Assembly (NCBI GenBank): GCA_032158295.1
Contig: CM063252.1
Span: 15,089,885-15,153,884, forward strand
Length of the DNA stretch: 64,000 bases
Direction of reading: 5' to 3'
Source: Pycnopodia helianthoides
Taxonomy: Eukaryota > Echinodermata > Asteroidea > Forcipulatida > Asteriidae
In this document: one piece after another, positions 49,201-49,996 of the stretch
Layout of the letters: the number at the start of each line of letters is the position of its first letter
Position numbering within the stretch: the first letter of the stretch is position 1
Notes under the pieces: generated by a model
Database searches by the model: none
Told to the model about the DNA's origin: nothing
What the model saw: the letters and a program-made list of their open reading frames with translations, nothing else
Program-made: the position numbers and the translations under genes

Positions 49201-49996
49201 CTCACAATAGTTTTTGGTGCTCCAAATTGAACTTTTTAAGTCCACAATCGGAGAAAGCAATAACGACCGACTGAACTTCCACTAAGTTCTAGAAACTAGG
49301 CCTAAAGGCTCCCCCAGATACACTACTACTACTCCTAGAATTATGAGGTTCCATGAACCTCATAGAGGTCCATGTACAAACTACAATTCTAGGAGTACAC
49401 TACTACTAGCCTTAAAAACATCAATTTGGAGCTCAACAAAAATGATCTTGAGTACAAAACAATTAAATGCCTGATGCAGTTATATCAACTGATCAAGGAG
49501 AAAGGATTCCATGGATACATCTTTGATATCCTAGAATATGAGTCATAACCATAGAGGTCCTGTACAACTACAACAAAACTTGTTTCATTGCCTTTTTATT
49601 TTAGGGCACTAGTACAATCGCAGATATGTCAACAGTTTTATAAAAAGGAGTAGGGAGCGCCCCACTCCAGTTAATGGGTCTAAATCTATTTTTTTTTTTA
49701 TTTTTGGCTGCCTAAAAATGTGTTAAGGGAAACAACTACTGACTAGGCTGTAGTGTTGTAATTTTAAACTAGAGTTTTTGTTTTTCACAACAAAAAAACA
49801 GCACTCAAAGGGTAAAGGAAAAGAGTTACAAATCTCACCATTTTTGAATTGGGGTCAAATCAAAGTCCCCACCGTTGACACCACACGTTTCAACTTCAGA
49901 TCGTGCACCTGAGAGAGAAATTACAACCAGATATGACAAGATCAACCATTTCTTGCCATCAAATCTCATTACTCCTTCCGTCACGAAAAACGCCAT
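4123..49996 (-). CDS. IGF2R: Cation-independent mannose-6-phosphate receptor (CI-MPR/IGF2R), complete, 45 coding exons
   Basis: Type I membrane receptor that carries mannose-6-phosphate-tagged lysosomal hydrolases from the trans-Golgi and cell surface to endosomes. The spliced reading frame, from ATG at 49996 to TAA at 4123-4125, is about 2413 codons (human about 2491). It has a signal peptide (about residues 1-31), 15 CIMR repeats, a membrane span (about 2312-2332) and a short 81-residue tail. Each repeat shows C-x-Y-x-F-x-W, a (Y/F)DL-S-L motif, INVC-like strands and a conserved Cys pattern. Repeat order matches human one to one (recalled family knowledge). Every exon join keeps phase, except for one extra base in exon 16 and a disrupted start of exon 20. 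The quartet Q/R/E/Y for mannose-6-phosphate is present in repeats 3, 5 and 9. The fibronectin-II insert of mammalian repeat 13 is missing. The gene lies divergently to AK9. Exon coordinates are listed separately; residue numbers assume the exon 16 base is removed and exon 20 starts at 27700. Confidence 0.96.
4506..4612. repeat. Long imperfect hairpin in IGF2R intron 44
   Basis: 4506-4531 and 4587-4612 are inverted copies of about 26 bases (CCGAATTGG...ACGGCT) around a loop of some 55 bases. Confidence 0.85.
4710..4785 (-). CDS. IGF2R: IGF2R exon 44: cytoplasmic tail with YSKV endocytosis motif
   Basis: Residues 2338-2363. [18 protein letters not shown]: the YSKV tetrapeptide (about 2353-2356) is the Y-x-x-hydrophobic internalisation signal, with the same four residues as in human. 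A second aromatic pair (FF) lies just before. Acceptor CTTCAG|G, donor TCGCAA|GTAAGT. Confidence 0.95.
5221..5475. repeat. Tandem repeat, about 90-bp unit, 2.7 copies
   Basis: Units share GGCTTCGCAGCTGCGAC, TAGCCTCCCAAA and TAGCCGCGTCC. The array ends about 35 bases from the donor of IGF2R exon 43. Confidence 0.85.
5511..5672 (-). CDS. IGF2R: IGF2R exon 43: juxtamembrane stalk and transmembrane segment
   Basis: Residues 2284-2338. A Gly/Thr/Asn-rich stalk ([13 protein letters not shown]) leads into one hydrophobic span, [15 protein letters not shown] followed by ILIIIF, then a basic stop-transfer HKSERR. Acceptor CTACAG|G, donor AGAAG|GTAAGC. Confidence 0.95.
6225..6345. repeat. Dispersed repeat with CTGACGA-stem-GAAA hairpin
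   Basis: Contains ACATTTCGACCAGCTTGCTC and ATCGTCAGGAG. On the minus strand this reads CTGACGA, a six-pair stem, then GAAA. Related copies at 8370-8520, 9800-10110 and 39395-39760. Confidence 0.75.
6375..6454 (-). CDS. IGF2R: IGF2R exon 42: end of repeat 15
   Basis: Residues 2258-2284. [18 protein letters not shown], then ETSSMC, matching human GIPEF and ADCQYLFSW. Acceptor TTGAAG|GGT after a T-rich tract; donor AAAGG|GTAAGA. No long open frame marks it; found from the C-x-Y-x-F-x-W signature and phase. Confidence 0.92.
6608..6680. repeat. Strong inverted repeat hairpin
   Basis: AGCTCCCCTCGGTATCG and AGGTTGACAAAC are matched by inverted counterparts ending at 6680, with single-base interruptions; about 30 base pairs around a loop of roughly 11 bases. 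Confidence 0.9.
7361..7467 (-). CDS. IGF2R: IGF2R exon 41: repeat 15
   Basis: Residues 2222-2257. [16 protein letters not shown] and [13 protein letters not shown] (human STIFFHCDPLVED). The site Arg is not present at its usual place. Acceptor TTGCAG|AC, donor AATTG|GTGAGT. Confidence 0.94.
7584..7980. mobile_element. MITE-D, full copy with terminal inverted repeats
   Basis: Begins AAAGGAAGATTACAGAATTG and ends with the inverse (ACCAATTCTGTAATGTTCCT). A half copy lies at 48048-48232. No coding capacity. Confidence 0.85.
8094..8302 (-). CDS. IGF2R: IGF2R exon 40: repeat 15
   Basis: Residues 2152-2222. [25 protein letters not shown] and [19 protein letters not shown]. The INVC-type Cys is Asp here (INLD), as human repeat 15 also lacks Cys at this strand (YEIQLSSI). 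Acceptor TGCCAG|G, donor GCAAG|GTATTA. Confidence 0.93.
8370..8520. repeat. Dispersed repeat related to 9800-10110
   Basis: GGTTTGCGGTGACAACCATG, then GGTTCTGAAAAGAACC and ACGTTTCGATCAGTATGCTC: the stem differs from other copies but is fully paired (GATCAG/CTGATC). Confidence 0.7.
8793..8876 (-). CDS. IGF2R: IGF2R exon 39: start of repeat 15
   Basis: Residues 2124-2152. [16 protein letters not shown], then [10 protein letters not shown]. Acceptor ATGCAG|G, donor AAAAG|GTAGGA. Confidence 0.93.
9800..10110. repeat. Dispersed repeat with CTGACGA-stem-GAAA hairpin
   Basis: Shares GGTTTGCGGTAACACCATGT, ACTACCTGGGCGGGAGGTAG and AACGTTTCGACTAGCTTGCT with 39395-39760. An open frame at 9475-9846 runs into it; I do not recognise that product and treat it as incidental. 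Confidence 0.8.
10276..10350 (-). CDS. IGF2R: IGF2R exon 38: end of repeat 14
   Basis: Residues 2099-2124. [19 protein letters not shown], then ACSEE. The acceptor CCAACAG|T at 10351 was chosen because it alone gives the needed phase; it follows a long pyrimidine tract. Donor GAAAG|GTAATC. Confidence 0.9.
10585..10840 (+). repeat. SINE-3 copy (tRNA-like head)
   Basis: GTTGGCGTAGTGGTATCTTG and GGTTCAAATC give A- and B-box-like motifs; the body contains CTGGGGTTTTCCTCCCACAC. Another, degraded copy is at 12780-13090 and a head fragment at 18862-18900. Confidence 0.7.
10891..11029 (-). CDS. IGF2R: IGF2R exon 37: repeat 14
   Basis: Residues 2053-2099. [16 protein letters not shown] and [17 protein letters not shown]. 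Acceptor AATCAG|GG, donor AAGAG|GTATGT. Confidence 0.93.
11579..11703 (-). CDS. IGF2R: IGF2R exon 36: repeat 14
   Basis: Residues 2011-2053. [20 protein letters not shown] and [12 protein letters not shown] (human [23 protein letters not shown] region). Acceptor TGTCAG|A, donor TGACG|GTGGGT. Confidence 0.94.
11878..12100. repeat. Dispersed repeat, inverted relative to 17995-18310
   Basis: GTTGACTGCC, TTCGTAGGGCGTTCCCATTT, GCCAAGTGCAGTGCG and TGCATGCTCAGTGATGCCAG appear inverted at 18110-18310. Confidence 0.75.
12249..12409 (-). CDS. IGF2R: IGF2R exon 35: end of repeat 13, start of repeat 14
   Basis: Residues 1958-2011. [19 protein letters not shown], then [16 protein letters not shown] (human TYDLRLLSSLTGSWSL). 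Acceptor CAATAG|TCG, donor AACGA|GTGAGT. Confidence 0.95.
12574..12730. mobile_element. MITE-C copy (GGGCCCAATTTCATAGAGCT ends)
   Basis: Palindromic element whose ends read AGCCCAATTTCATAGAGCTG and CAGCTCTATGAAATTGGGCC. It can fold nearly end to end. Confidence 0.85.
12780..13090 (+). repeat. SINE-3 body, rearranged copy
   Basis: Two partial iterations of TCTGGGGTTTTCCTCCCAC, with GGGTTCTTGGCTAGTACAGT and GGATACTTGGCTAGTGTAGT; no complete tRNA-like head. Confidence 0.65.
13238..13317 (-). CDS. IGF2R: IGF2R exon 34: repeat 13
   Basis: Residues 1931-1957. [18 protein letters not shown], then QPTFFG. It follows exon 33 with no fibronectin-II exon between. Acceptor GCCCAG|GT, donor TTGGG|GTGAGT. 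Confidence 0.92.
13564..13622. repeat. Perfect 22-base-pair hairpin
   Basis: CCTGGTTCTTGATAATTTTA (plus TC) is followed after about 14 bases by its exact inverse. The flank AACCAGGCCTC...TTTAAACCACT recurs at 41400-41475, so it belongs to a dispersed repeat. Confidence 0.92.
13804..14008 (-). CDS. IGF2R: IGF2R exon 33: repeat 13
   Basis: Residues 1863-1931. [26 protein letters not shown] and [14 protein letters not shown]. The exon stops where the mammalian fibronectin-II module is inserted. Acceptor CTGCAG|GTC, donor CGGAA|GTAAGG. Confidence 0.93.
14682..14849 (-). CDS. IGF2R: IGF2R exon 32: end of repeat 12, start of repeat 13
   Basis: Residues 1807-1862. [17 protein letters not shown] and [10 protein letters not shown], then [14 protein letters not shown]. 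Acceptor TTGAAG|GGA, donor AACAG|GTATTG, phase 0 at both ends. Confidence 0.94.
15172..15318 (-). CDS. IGF2R: IGF2R exon 31: repeat 12
   Basis: Residues 1758-1806. [29 protein letters not shown] and [13 protein letters not shown]. Acceptor TTCCAG|AGC, donor TCACAG|GTTAGT, phase 0 at both ends. Confidence 0.94.
15395..15680. mobile_element. MITE-A partial copy
   Basis: Contains AAACTTACTTGGCAACGAGC and GGTTTGTTATTTTATGCATA but lacks a clean left terminus. Confidence 0.8.
15950..16156 (-). CDS. IGF2R: IGF2R exon 30: repeat 12
   Basis: Residues 1689-1757. [36 protein letters not shown] and SAACVDKDG; human has VDLSPLIHRTGGY and INICQPLNPMHGVPCP. Acceptor TTCCAG|ATT, donor TAACG|GTACGC. Confidence 0.95.
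16525..16793 (-). CDS. IGF2R: IGF2R exon 29: rest of repeat 11
   Basis: Residues 1599-1688. [47 protein letters not shown] and [13 protein letters not shown] (human CTLFFSWHTPLAC). The loop after SCQ does not resemble the mammalian IGF-II-binding loop. Acceptor TCACAG|GA, donor AATTC|GTAAGT. Confidence 0.94.
16915..17160. repeat. Tandem repeat, about 115-bp unit, two copies
   Basis: Units share CAACCCTCCTACTGTCTGAC, ACCATCC and ATATCATGTGG-type blocks. A related inverted copy lies at 6880-6970. Confidence 0.75.
17779..17904 (-). CDS. IGF2R: IGF2R exon 28: repeat 11
   Basis: Residues 1557-1599. [20 protein letters not shown] and [14 protein letters not shown]. Acceptor AAACAG|GA, donor GTTG|GTAAGT. 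This repeat binds IGF-II in placental mammals. Confidence 0.92.
17995..18310. repeat. Inverted partner of 11878-12100 with TACGAGTATACTCGTA palindrome
   Basis: Contains two related palindromic patches (CTACGAGTATATTCGTAG and CTACGAGTATACTCGTAG) and the inverse of the 11.9-kb repeat. Confidence 0.75.
18673..18805 (-). CDS. IGF2R: IGF2R exon 27: end of repeat 10, start of repeat 11
   Basis: Residues 1513-1557. [16 protein letters not shown] closes repeat 10. [11 protein letters not shown] opens repeat 11 (human DDCQVTNPSTG). Acceptor TTGCAG|GGA, donor AACTG|GTGAGA. Confidence 0.94.
19056..19200 (-). CDS. IGF2R: IGF2R exon 26: repeat 10
   Basis: Residues 1464-1512. [28 protein letters not shown] and [12 protein letters not shown]. 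Acceptor TTGTAG|G, donor GGAGTG|GTACGT. Confidence 0.93.
19964..20012 (-). CDS. IGF2R: IGF2R exon 25: 49-base micro-exon of repeat 10
   Basis: Residues 1448-1464. It encodes [15 protein letters not shown], the expected CP-x-x-AAAC segment (human CPPEAAACLL). Acceptor TTTCAG|GT, donor AACAA|GTGAGC. Two bases in, two out; both neighbours fit. Confidence 0.9.
20068..20262. mobile_element. MITE-C copy 2
   Basis: Ends GGGGCCCAATTTCTTAGAGC and CAGCTCTATGAAATTGGGCC; interior GGTTACCAGCCAAACTACC. It is followed at once by a third copy. Confidence 0.9.
20274..20466. mobile_element. MITE-C copy 3
   Basis: Same termini (GGCCCGATTTCATAGAGCTC, GCAGCTCTATGAAATTGGAA), more diverged interior. Confidence 0.88.
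21130..21289 (-). CDS. IGF2R: IGF2R exon 24: repeat 10
   Basis: Residues 1395-1448. [23 protein letters not shown] and [10 protein letters not shown]. Acceptor TATTAG|GTT, donor CACAGG|GTATGT. Confidence 0.93.
21537..21680 (-). repeat. tRNA-like SINE-1 copy
   Basis: Minus-strand head with AGCTCAGTTGGAAGAGCG and a B box; followed by the shared GACAAAATAGGGAGACCGGC flank. Confidence 0.75.
21834..21980 (-). repeat. tRNA-like SINE-1 copy
   Basis: Minus strand GGGTTAGATAGCTCAGATGG head, B-box-like GGTTCAAGTCC, then the same flank as other copies. Confidence 0.75.
22601..22689 (-). CDS. IGF2R: IGF2R exon 23: end of repeat 9 (Glu, Tyr)
   Basis: Residues 1365-1394. [17 protein letters not shown] places Glu six before Tyr, as in human repeat 9 (ETSDCSY). 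Then [10 protein letters not shown]. Acceptor TTACAG|GA, donor TCAAG|GTACAC. Confidence 0.94.
22972..23338. mobile_element. MITE-A full copy (GACACTGGACACCTTT ends)
   Basis: Terminal inverted repeats AAGACACTGGACACCTTTG and ACCAACAGTGTCCAGTGCCT. Interior shares GAGGGAGCCGTTTCTCACAA with copies at 46446 and 57271. A SINE-2 fragment (minus) follows to about 23490. Confidence 0.9.
23335..23490 (-). repeat. SINE-2 fragment
   Basis: Minus strand carries the B-box block GGGTTCGAGTCCCGGTCTTG and ACACTTGTGTCTTCAAGCAA, as in the plus-strand copies at 32493 and 37725. Confidence 0.8.
23805..23939 (-). CDS. IGF2R: IGF2R exon 22: repeat 9 with ligand-binding Arg
   Basis: Residues 1320-1365. [15 protein letters not shown] and [15 protein letters not shown], close to human VYQRSTAIFFYCDRG; the Arg of YERST is the site Arg. 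Acceptor TGGCAG|GT, donor GGAGG|GTGAGA. Confidence 0.95.
24063..24706. repeat. Inverted pair of a dispersed repeat in IGF2R intron 21
   Basis: 24063-24210 (TCGTTGTCCGTTCGCAAATG...) and 24545-24706 are inverted copies about 150 bases long with few differences. Other copies at 35860-36145 and 62385-62760. Could fold into a long double strand in the pre-mRNA. Confidence 0.85.
25103..25556. repeat. Minisatellite, 14-bp unit, about 32 copies
   Basis: ACAAGGACAAAAAC repeated almost perfectly with one irregular unit near 25168. Fourteen is not a multiple of three, so all three frames stay open on both strands; the long open frames are by-products. On the receptor strand it is U-rich (CCTTGTGTTTTTGT). 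Confidence 0.97.
25762..25987 (-). CDS. IGF2R: IGF2R exon 21: repeat 9 with ligand-binding Gln
   Basis: Residues 1245-1320. [23 protein letters not shown] and [12 protein letters not shown]; the Gln aligns with Gln1292 of human/bovine repeat 9. Acceptor AAACAG|AGA, donor ACGCAG|GTTCGT. Confidence 0.94.
26015..26210. repeat. Dispersed repeat shared with 54420-54600
   Basis: Shared blocks: ACAGGATTGGTAGAGCTGAC, GTGATCAACCAT and GTGAAAAACCATGCACA. Confidence 0.75.
26279..26450. repeat. Short tandem repeat, about 34-bp unit, five copies
   Basis: Units of CCGCTATGGGCATTTTGGTA then CAAGCCATTT. It abuts the 75-bp array. An inverted single copy is present at 38945-39020. Confidence 0.85.
26452..27663. 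repeat. Minisatellite, 75-bp unit, 16 copies, amplifying the exon 20 donor
   Basis: Each unit holds GATCATTACCTTTAGCGGAC then AGGCTGCTGGGGTC. On the minus strand this is the last 26 bases of IGF2R exon 20 followed by its donor (CTAAAG|GTAATGATC). The rightmost unit is the real exon end at 27638-27663. Four units carry CCGACAAGC length variants or related changes. Confidence 0.95.
27638..27719 (-). CDS. IGF2R: IGF2R exon 20: end of repeat 8, start of repeat 9; disrupted 5' end
   Basis: Residues about 1224-1244. From the acceptor TTTCAG (exon start 27719) phase 0 gives [11 protein letters not shown], the expected closing motif, but then runs to a stop one base out of step with [16 protein letters not shown]. 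An internal acceptor TTTCCAG (exon start 27700) restores frame as [12 protein letters not shown] but drops the GSPVF strand. The donor CTAAAG|GTAATG joins exon 21 in phase 0. The last 26 exon bases and donor recur in the downstream 75-bp minisatellite. Confidence 0.88.
28645..29126 (+). mobile_element. Non-LTR retrotransposon 3' remnant with a nested insertion
   Basis: Starts with a reading of [16 protein letters not shown], then after a frameshift [12 protein letters not shown], the C-terminal signature of LINE reverse transcriptases, and ends with a GAAGAAGAAG tail. 28805-29031 interrupts it between two copies of ACTGATGACC. Confidence 0.75.
29389..29570 (-). CDS. IGF2R: IGF2R exon 19: second half of repeat 8
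   Basis: Residues 1163-1223. [23 protein letters not shown] (human NGSLSIMYVNGDKC) and [12 protein letters not shown]. Acceptor CATCAG|GT, donor ACACCG|GTGAGT, ending in phase 0. Confidence 0.94.
29744..29972. mobile_element. MITE-A partial copy
   Basis: Right part of the element, ending GTGTCCAGTGCCTTTAA. Confidence 0.82.
30392..30697 (-). CDS. IGF2R: IGF2R exon 18: end of repeat 7, first half of repeat 8
   Basis: Residues 1061-1163. MMTEITFLC, then [14 protein letters not shown]: both the Cys and the Trp of C-x-Y-x-F-x-W are replaced, as in human repeat 7 (RNTYFEFETALAC). Then [18 protein letters not shown] and [11 protein letters not shown]. Acceptor ATCCAG|GT, donor GCCCAG|GTATAC. Confidence 0.94.
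30960..31060 (+). repeat. SINE-2 body fragment
   Basis: ACACTTGTGTCCTTTAGCAA and GTAGGTCCCGTGTGTTGTGT match the bodies of the complete SINE-2 copies. The remainder of IGF2R intron 17 (30698-32126) shows no gene. Confidence 0.75.
32127..32319 (-). CDS. IGF2R: IGF2R exon 17: repeat 7
   Basis: Residues 997-1061. [10 protein letters not shown], a Cys-containing loop, and [14 protein letters not shown], which lacks the loop Cys normally found after the GG turn. Acceptor TTGCAG|TTG, donor AGGGG|GTAAGA. Confidence 0.92.
32493..32800 (+). mobile_element. SINE-2 copy, tRNA-derived
   Basis: GCCGTGGTCGAGCGGATAAG and GGGTTCGAGTCCCGGTCAAG are class II tRNA-like A and B boxes (Leu/Ser type head), followed by ACACTTGTGTCC and GGACGTAAAGCCGTAGGTCC. 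Same family at 37725, 44743 and 46927. Confidence 0.88.
32985..33420 (+). mobile_element. SINE-2-like body interrupted by a LINE tail
   Basis: GTGCATGTAAAAGAACCCAG and CCTCAGGCTTCCGAGTTACA match 47060-47280. 33064-33306 is inserted between two copies of CCCCGATGTT. The insert encodes [24 protein letters not shown] and CVRHWTGLV with a frameshift and ends in AAGAAGAAG, a non-LTR retrotransposon 3' end. Confidence 0.85.
33467..33680 (-). CDS. IGF2R: IGF2R exon 16: end of repeat 6, start of repeat 7, with a one-base frameshift
   Basis: Residues about 926-996. The frame starts [13 protein letters not shown] and [14 protein letters not shown], then breaks in a run of four C on the coding strand (near 33603-33606). 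One base fewer restores [22 protein letters not shown] and SVVE, all expected of repeat 7 (human DPNSGFVFNL). As written, the frame reaches TGA inside the exon. The exon is 214 bases, one more than a multiple of three, while both splice sites are phase 0. Either a homopolymer error in the assembly or a true null allele. Confidence 0.9.
33887..34556. repeat. Minisatellite, 96-bp unit, seven copies, amplifying the exon 15 donor
   Basis: Each unit ends AAGATCAGTTCTTACCAAAG; on the minus strand CTTTG|GTAAGAACTGATC. The rightmost unit ends in the authentic donor of exon 15 (AAGCTTTG-type exon end, GTAAGAATCGATC). Ninety-six is a multiple of three, which creates an incidental 182-codon plus-strand frame. 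Confidence 0.95.
34551..34706 (-). CDS. IGF2R: IGF2R exon 15: repeat 6, donor copied into minisatellite
   Basis: Residues 874-925. [25 protein letters not shown] and [11 protein letters not shown]. Acceptor TTTTAG|GAG, donor GCTTTG|GTAAGA, phase 0 at both ends. The last six exon bases and the donor form the end of the 96-bp repeat unit that fills the adjoining intron (33887-34556). Confidence 0.93.
35580..35742 (-). CDS. IGF2R: IGF2R exon 14: repeat 6
   Basis: Residues 819-873. [31 protein letters not shown] and GVCQTEF. Acceptor GAACAG|T, donor GATGAG|GTACAC. One base in, phase 0 out. Confidence 0.92.
35860..36145. repeat. Dispersed repeat related to 24063-24300
   Basis: TGTCCGTTAGCGAATGCTGC, CAGCTGAAACTTTCACATGT and GCGTTACGTTGAGAAAAAAC are shared with the intron 21 copies. 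Confidence 0.8.
36311..36489 (-). CDS. IGF2R: IGF2R exon 13: end of repeat 5 (Glu, Tyr), start of repeat 6
   Basis: Residues 760-819. TEIAFLC, then [16 protein letters not shown]: the usual Cys two before Tyr is Asn, as in human repeat 5 (NSTYNFRW). Glu lies five residues before the Tyr. [12 protein letters not shown] is nearly identical to human. Acceptor TCCCAG|ACT, donor TCGAG|GTAATG. Confidence 0.94.
36525..36965. repeat. Minisatellite, 22-bp unit, about 20 copies, upstream of exon 13 acceptor
   Basis: TAGATACTGGGTGAATATTG then GG. On the receptor strand it reads CACCCAGTATCTACCCAATA, pyrimidine-rich with repeated CCCAG, within intron 12 just before the real acceptor at 36490. Confidence 0.9.
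37230..37356 (-). CDS. IGF2R: IGF2R exon 12: repeat 5 strands, site Arg
   Basis: Residues 717-759. [13 protein letters not shown] lacks the Cys most repeats have after the GGD turn, and the exon ends AKRR. The first Arg of this pair is eight residues before the next Cys, the Arg687 position. Acceptor CCGCAG|A, donor GCAGG|GTAGGC. Confidence 0.92.
37532..37691 (-). CDS. IGF2R: IGF2R exon 11: repeat 5 with ligand-binding Gln
   Basis: Residues 664-717. [17 protein letters not shown] and AACQVQKSG; the Gln aligns with the Gln of the phosphodiester-binding repeat 5. Acceptor TGTAG|GA, donor TCTGG|GTAAGA. Confidence 0.93.
37725..38090 (+). mobile_element. SINE-2 copy
   Basis: GCCGTGGCCGAGCGGTCAAG head, B-box GTCTTCGAGTCCCGGTCTTG, long body ending near an ATTATTATTA tail. 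Confidence 0.88.
38281..38420. repeat. Short tandem repeat, 23-bp unit, six copies
   Basis: GCACAGTACAATAAGTCCAT then ATT; located in IGF2R intron 10. Confidence 0.95.
38495..38632 (-). CDS. IGF2R: IGF2R exon 10: end of repeat 4, start of repeat 5
   Basis: Residues 618-664. DLESAPSF and [15 protein letters not shown] match human DLESAPVL and [24 protein letters not shown] opens repeat 5. Acceptor CTACAG|GT, donor GCTG|GTAAGT. Confidence 0.94.
39395..39760. repeat. Dispersed repeat with CTGACGA-stem-GAAA hairpin
   Basis: Long match to 9800-10110, including GGAGACTTCTCAGTTCTTAA, CTACTACCTGGGCGGGAGGT and ACGTTTCGACTAGCTTGCTC. Confidence 0.82.
40049..40204 (-). CDS. IGF2R: IGF2R exon 9: second half of repeat 4
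   Basis: Residues 566-618. It contains ITLTYNGS, a short loop Cys (STCNGK) and TVITFTC. Acceptor ATACAG|AC, donor TACG|GTAAGT. The phase fixes the acceptor here rather than at a later AAG. Confidence 0.92.
40673..40960 (-). CDS. IGF2R: IGF2R exon 8: end of repeat 3 (Glu, Tyr of the site) and first half of repeat 4
   Basis: Residues 470-566. [17 protein letters not shown] supplies the Glu five residues before the Tyr, equivalent to Glu416 and Tyr421. Repeat 4 follows with [16 protein letters not shown] and NSAACFVP. Acceptor TTGTAG|GT, donor CCAG|GTGAGT. Confidence 0.95.
41040..41190 (-). repeat. tRNA-like SINE-1 copy
   Basis: Minus-strand AGAGCTAGATAGCTCAGTTA head and GGTTCAAATCCCGCTCTTGG B box, flanked by the usual CCCTATTTTGGGAATACCTC. 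Confidence 0.78.
41539..41654 (-). CDS. IGF2R: IGF2R exon 7: repeat 3 with ligand-binding Arg
   Basis: Residues 431-470. [10 protein letters not shown] and [12 protein letters not shown] almost copy the human segment; the Arg of GFQR aligns with Arg391. Acceptor ATTCAG|T, donor ATTCAG|GTAATA. Confidence 0.94.
41808..41915. mobile_element. MITE-A right end
   Basis: GTTTGTTATTTTGTGCATAT to AAGGTGTCCAGTGTCTTTAA. Confidence 0.85.
42213..42384 (-). CDS. IGF2R: IGF2R exon 6: repeat 3 with ligand-binding Gln
   Basis: Residues 374-431. It carries YYMDVC and GAVCQ, whose Gln aligns with Gln348 of the bovine high-affinity mannose-6-phosphate site. Acceptor CTGTAG|CT, donor TTGAG|GTGAGG. The partial AK9 exon 5 duplicate begins 39 bases beyond the acceptor, in the intron on the other strand. 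Confidence 0.93.
42424..42640 (+). pseudogene. Partial duplicate of AK9 exon 5 inside IGF2R intron 5
   Basis: 217 bases that match 56948-57164 without gaps and with two visible substitutions near the end. The copy keeps the last part of the upstream intron, the acceptor and all of the exon except its final base; the donor is replaced by an internal fragment of a dispersed MITE (42641-42803). It lies antisense to IGF2R and cannot contribute to AK9 from here. Confidence 0.9.
42641..42803. mobile_element. MITE-A internal fragment fused to the AK9 exon copy
   Basis: Starts inside the element (ATTCAAATGTTTTACTGAG) and runs to the terminal GTGTCCAGTGCCTTTAA. Confidence 0.85.
43228..43384 (-). CDS. 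IGF2R: IGF2R exon 5: end of repeat 2, start of repeat 3
   Basis: Residues 322-374. [15 protein letters not shown] closes repeat 2 (human counterpart [13 protein letters not shown], from memory) and [10 protein letters not shown] opens repeat 3. Two in-frame acceptors six bases apart (TTTCAG|AATCAG|AAT) could give a two-residue splice variant; the upstream one is annotated. Donor AGAG|GTAAAT. Confidence 0.92.
44437..44681 (-). CDS. IGF2R: IGF2R exon 4: middle of repeat 2
   Basis: Residues 240-321. It carries [18 protein letters not shown] and [10 protein letters not shown]. Acceptor ACGCAG|TC, donor AAGGG|GTAAGG. Two bases in, phase 0 out. Confidence 0.92.
44743..45030 (+). mobile_element. 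SINE-2 copy
   Basis: GCGTCGTGGCCGAGCGGTCA head and GGGTTTCGAGTCCAGGGTCA B box; body has GGGTCGTTAAGCCGTAGGTC. Confidence 0.85.
45040..45350. mobile_element. MITE-B copy
   Basis: Shares TTTCTCAGATTGTGTATTCC, ATGAAATTTTCACAGGTTAG and GTATACTTTGCCTTTAA with 60890-61257. Related to MITE-A in its ends. Confidence 0.75.
45403..45631 (-). CDS. IGF2R: IGF2R exon 3: end of repeat 1, start of repeat 2
   Basis: Residues 164-240. [17 protein letters not shown] closes repeat 1 and AC starts the linker. [13 protein letters not shown] and [10 protein letters not shown] open repeat 2. Acceptor GTGTAG|GGC, donor CCAT|GTGAGT. Phase 0 in, one base out. Confidence 0.93.
46063..46393 (-). CDS. IGF2R: IGF2R exon 2: body of CIMR repeat 1
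   Basis: Residues 53-163. Acceptor TTGAAG|G and donor CACTG|GTGAGT. It contains [15 protein letters not shown], a [10 protein letters not shown] strand and TTIEFKC, the normal order within one repeat. It includes a Thr/Pro/Ala-rich loop (about [10 protein letters not shown]) longer than in most repeats. Enters with one base completing Trp53 and leaves in phase 0. Confidence 0.92.
46446..46846. mobile_element. MITE-A full copy, reference for the family
   Basis: Terminal repeats AAAGGCACGGGACACTATTG and ACCAAAGGTGTCCAGTGTCT; about 400 bases with a central palindrome (GACCTCACGCCTGAGGTC). No coding capacity. Confidence 0.92.
46927..47280 (+). mobile_element. SINE-2 copy with extended body
   Basis: CACGTCGTGGCCGAGCGATT head, GTGGGTTCAAGTTCCGGG, and a body matching the element split by the LINE tail at 32985-33420. 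Confidence 0.85.
47281..49838. other. Remainder of IGF2R intron 1, no gene seen
   Basis: Contains a tRNA-like SINE-1 head fragment (48013-48047) joined to a half copy of MITE-D (48048-48232) and the hairpin at 49331-49396. Minus-strand open frames at 48292-48561 and 48739-49064 resemble nothing I recognise. Confidence 0.55.
49331..49396. repeat. Double inverted repeat
   Basis: ACTCCTAGAATT and AATTCTAGGAGT form the outer 12-base stem; ATGAGGTTCCATGAACCTCA forms an inner hairpin. Confidence 0.92.
49839..49996 (-). CDS. IGF2R: IGF2R exon 1: signal peptide and start of repeat 1
   Basis: Residues 1-53. The start ATG is at 49996-49994, with a second in-frame Met at codon 10. A basic stretch (GKKW) is followed by the hydrophobic core [13 protein letters not shown] and a small-residue cleavage region, as in a signal peptide. 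The mature part begins [15 protein letters not shown], the first strand of repeat 1. The donor reads AAATG|GTGAGA and leaves TG, completed to Trp by exon 2. An acceptor-like TCTCTCAG lies inside the exon, so an additional upstream first exon cannot be excluded. Confidence 0.85.
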
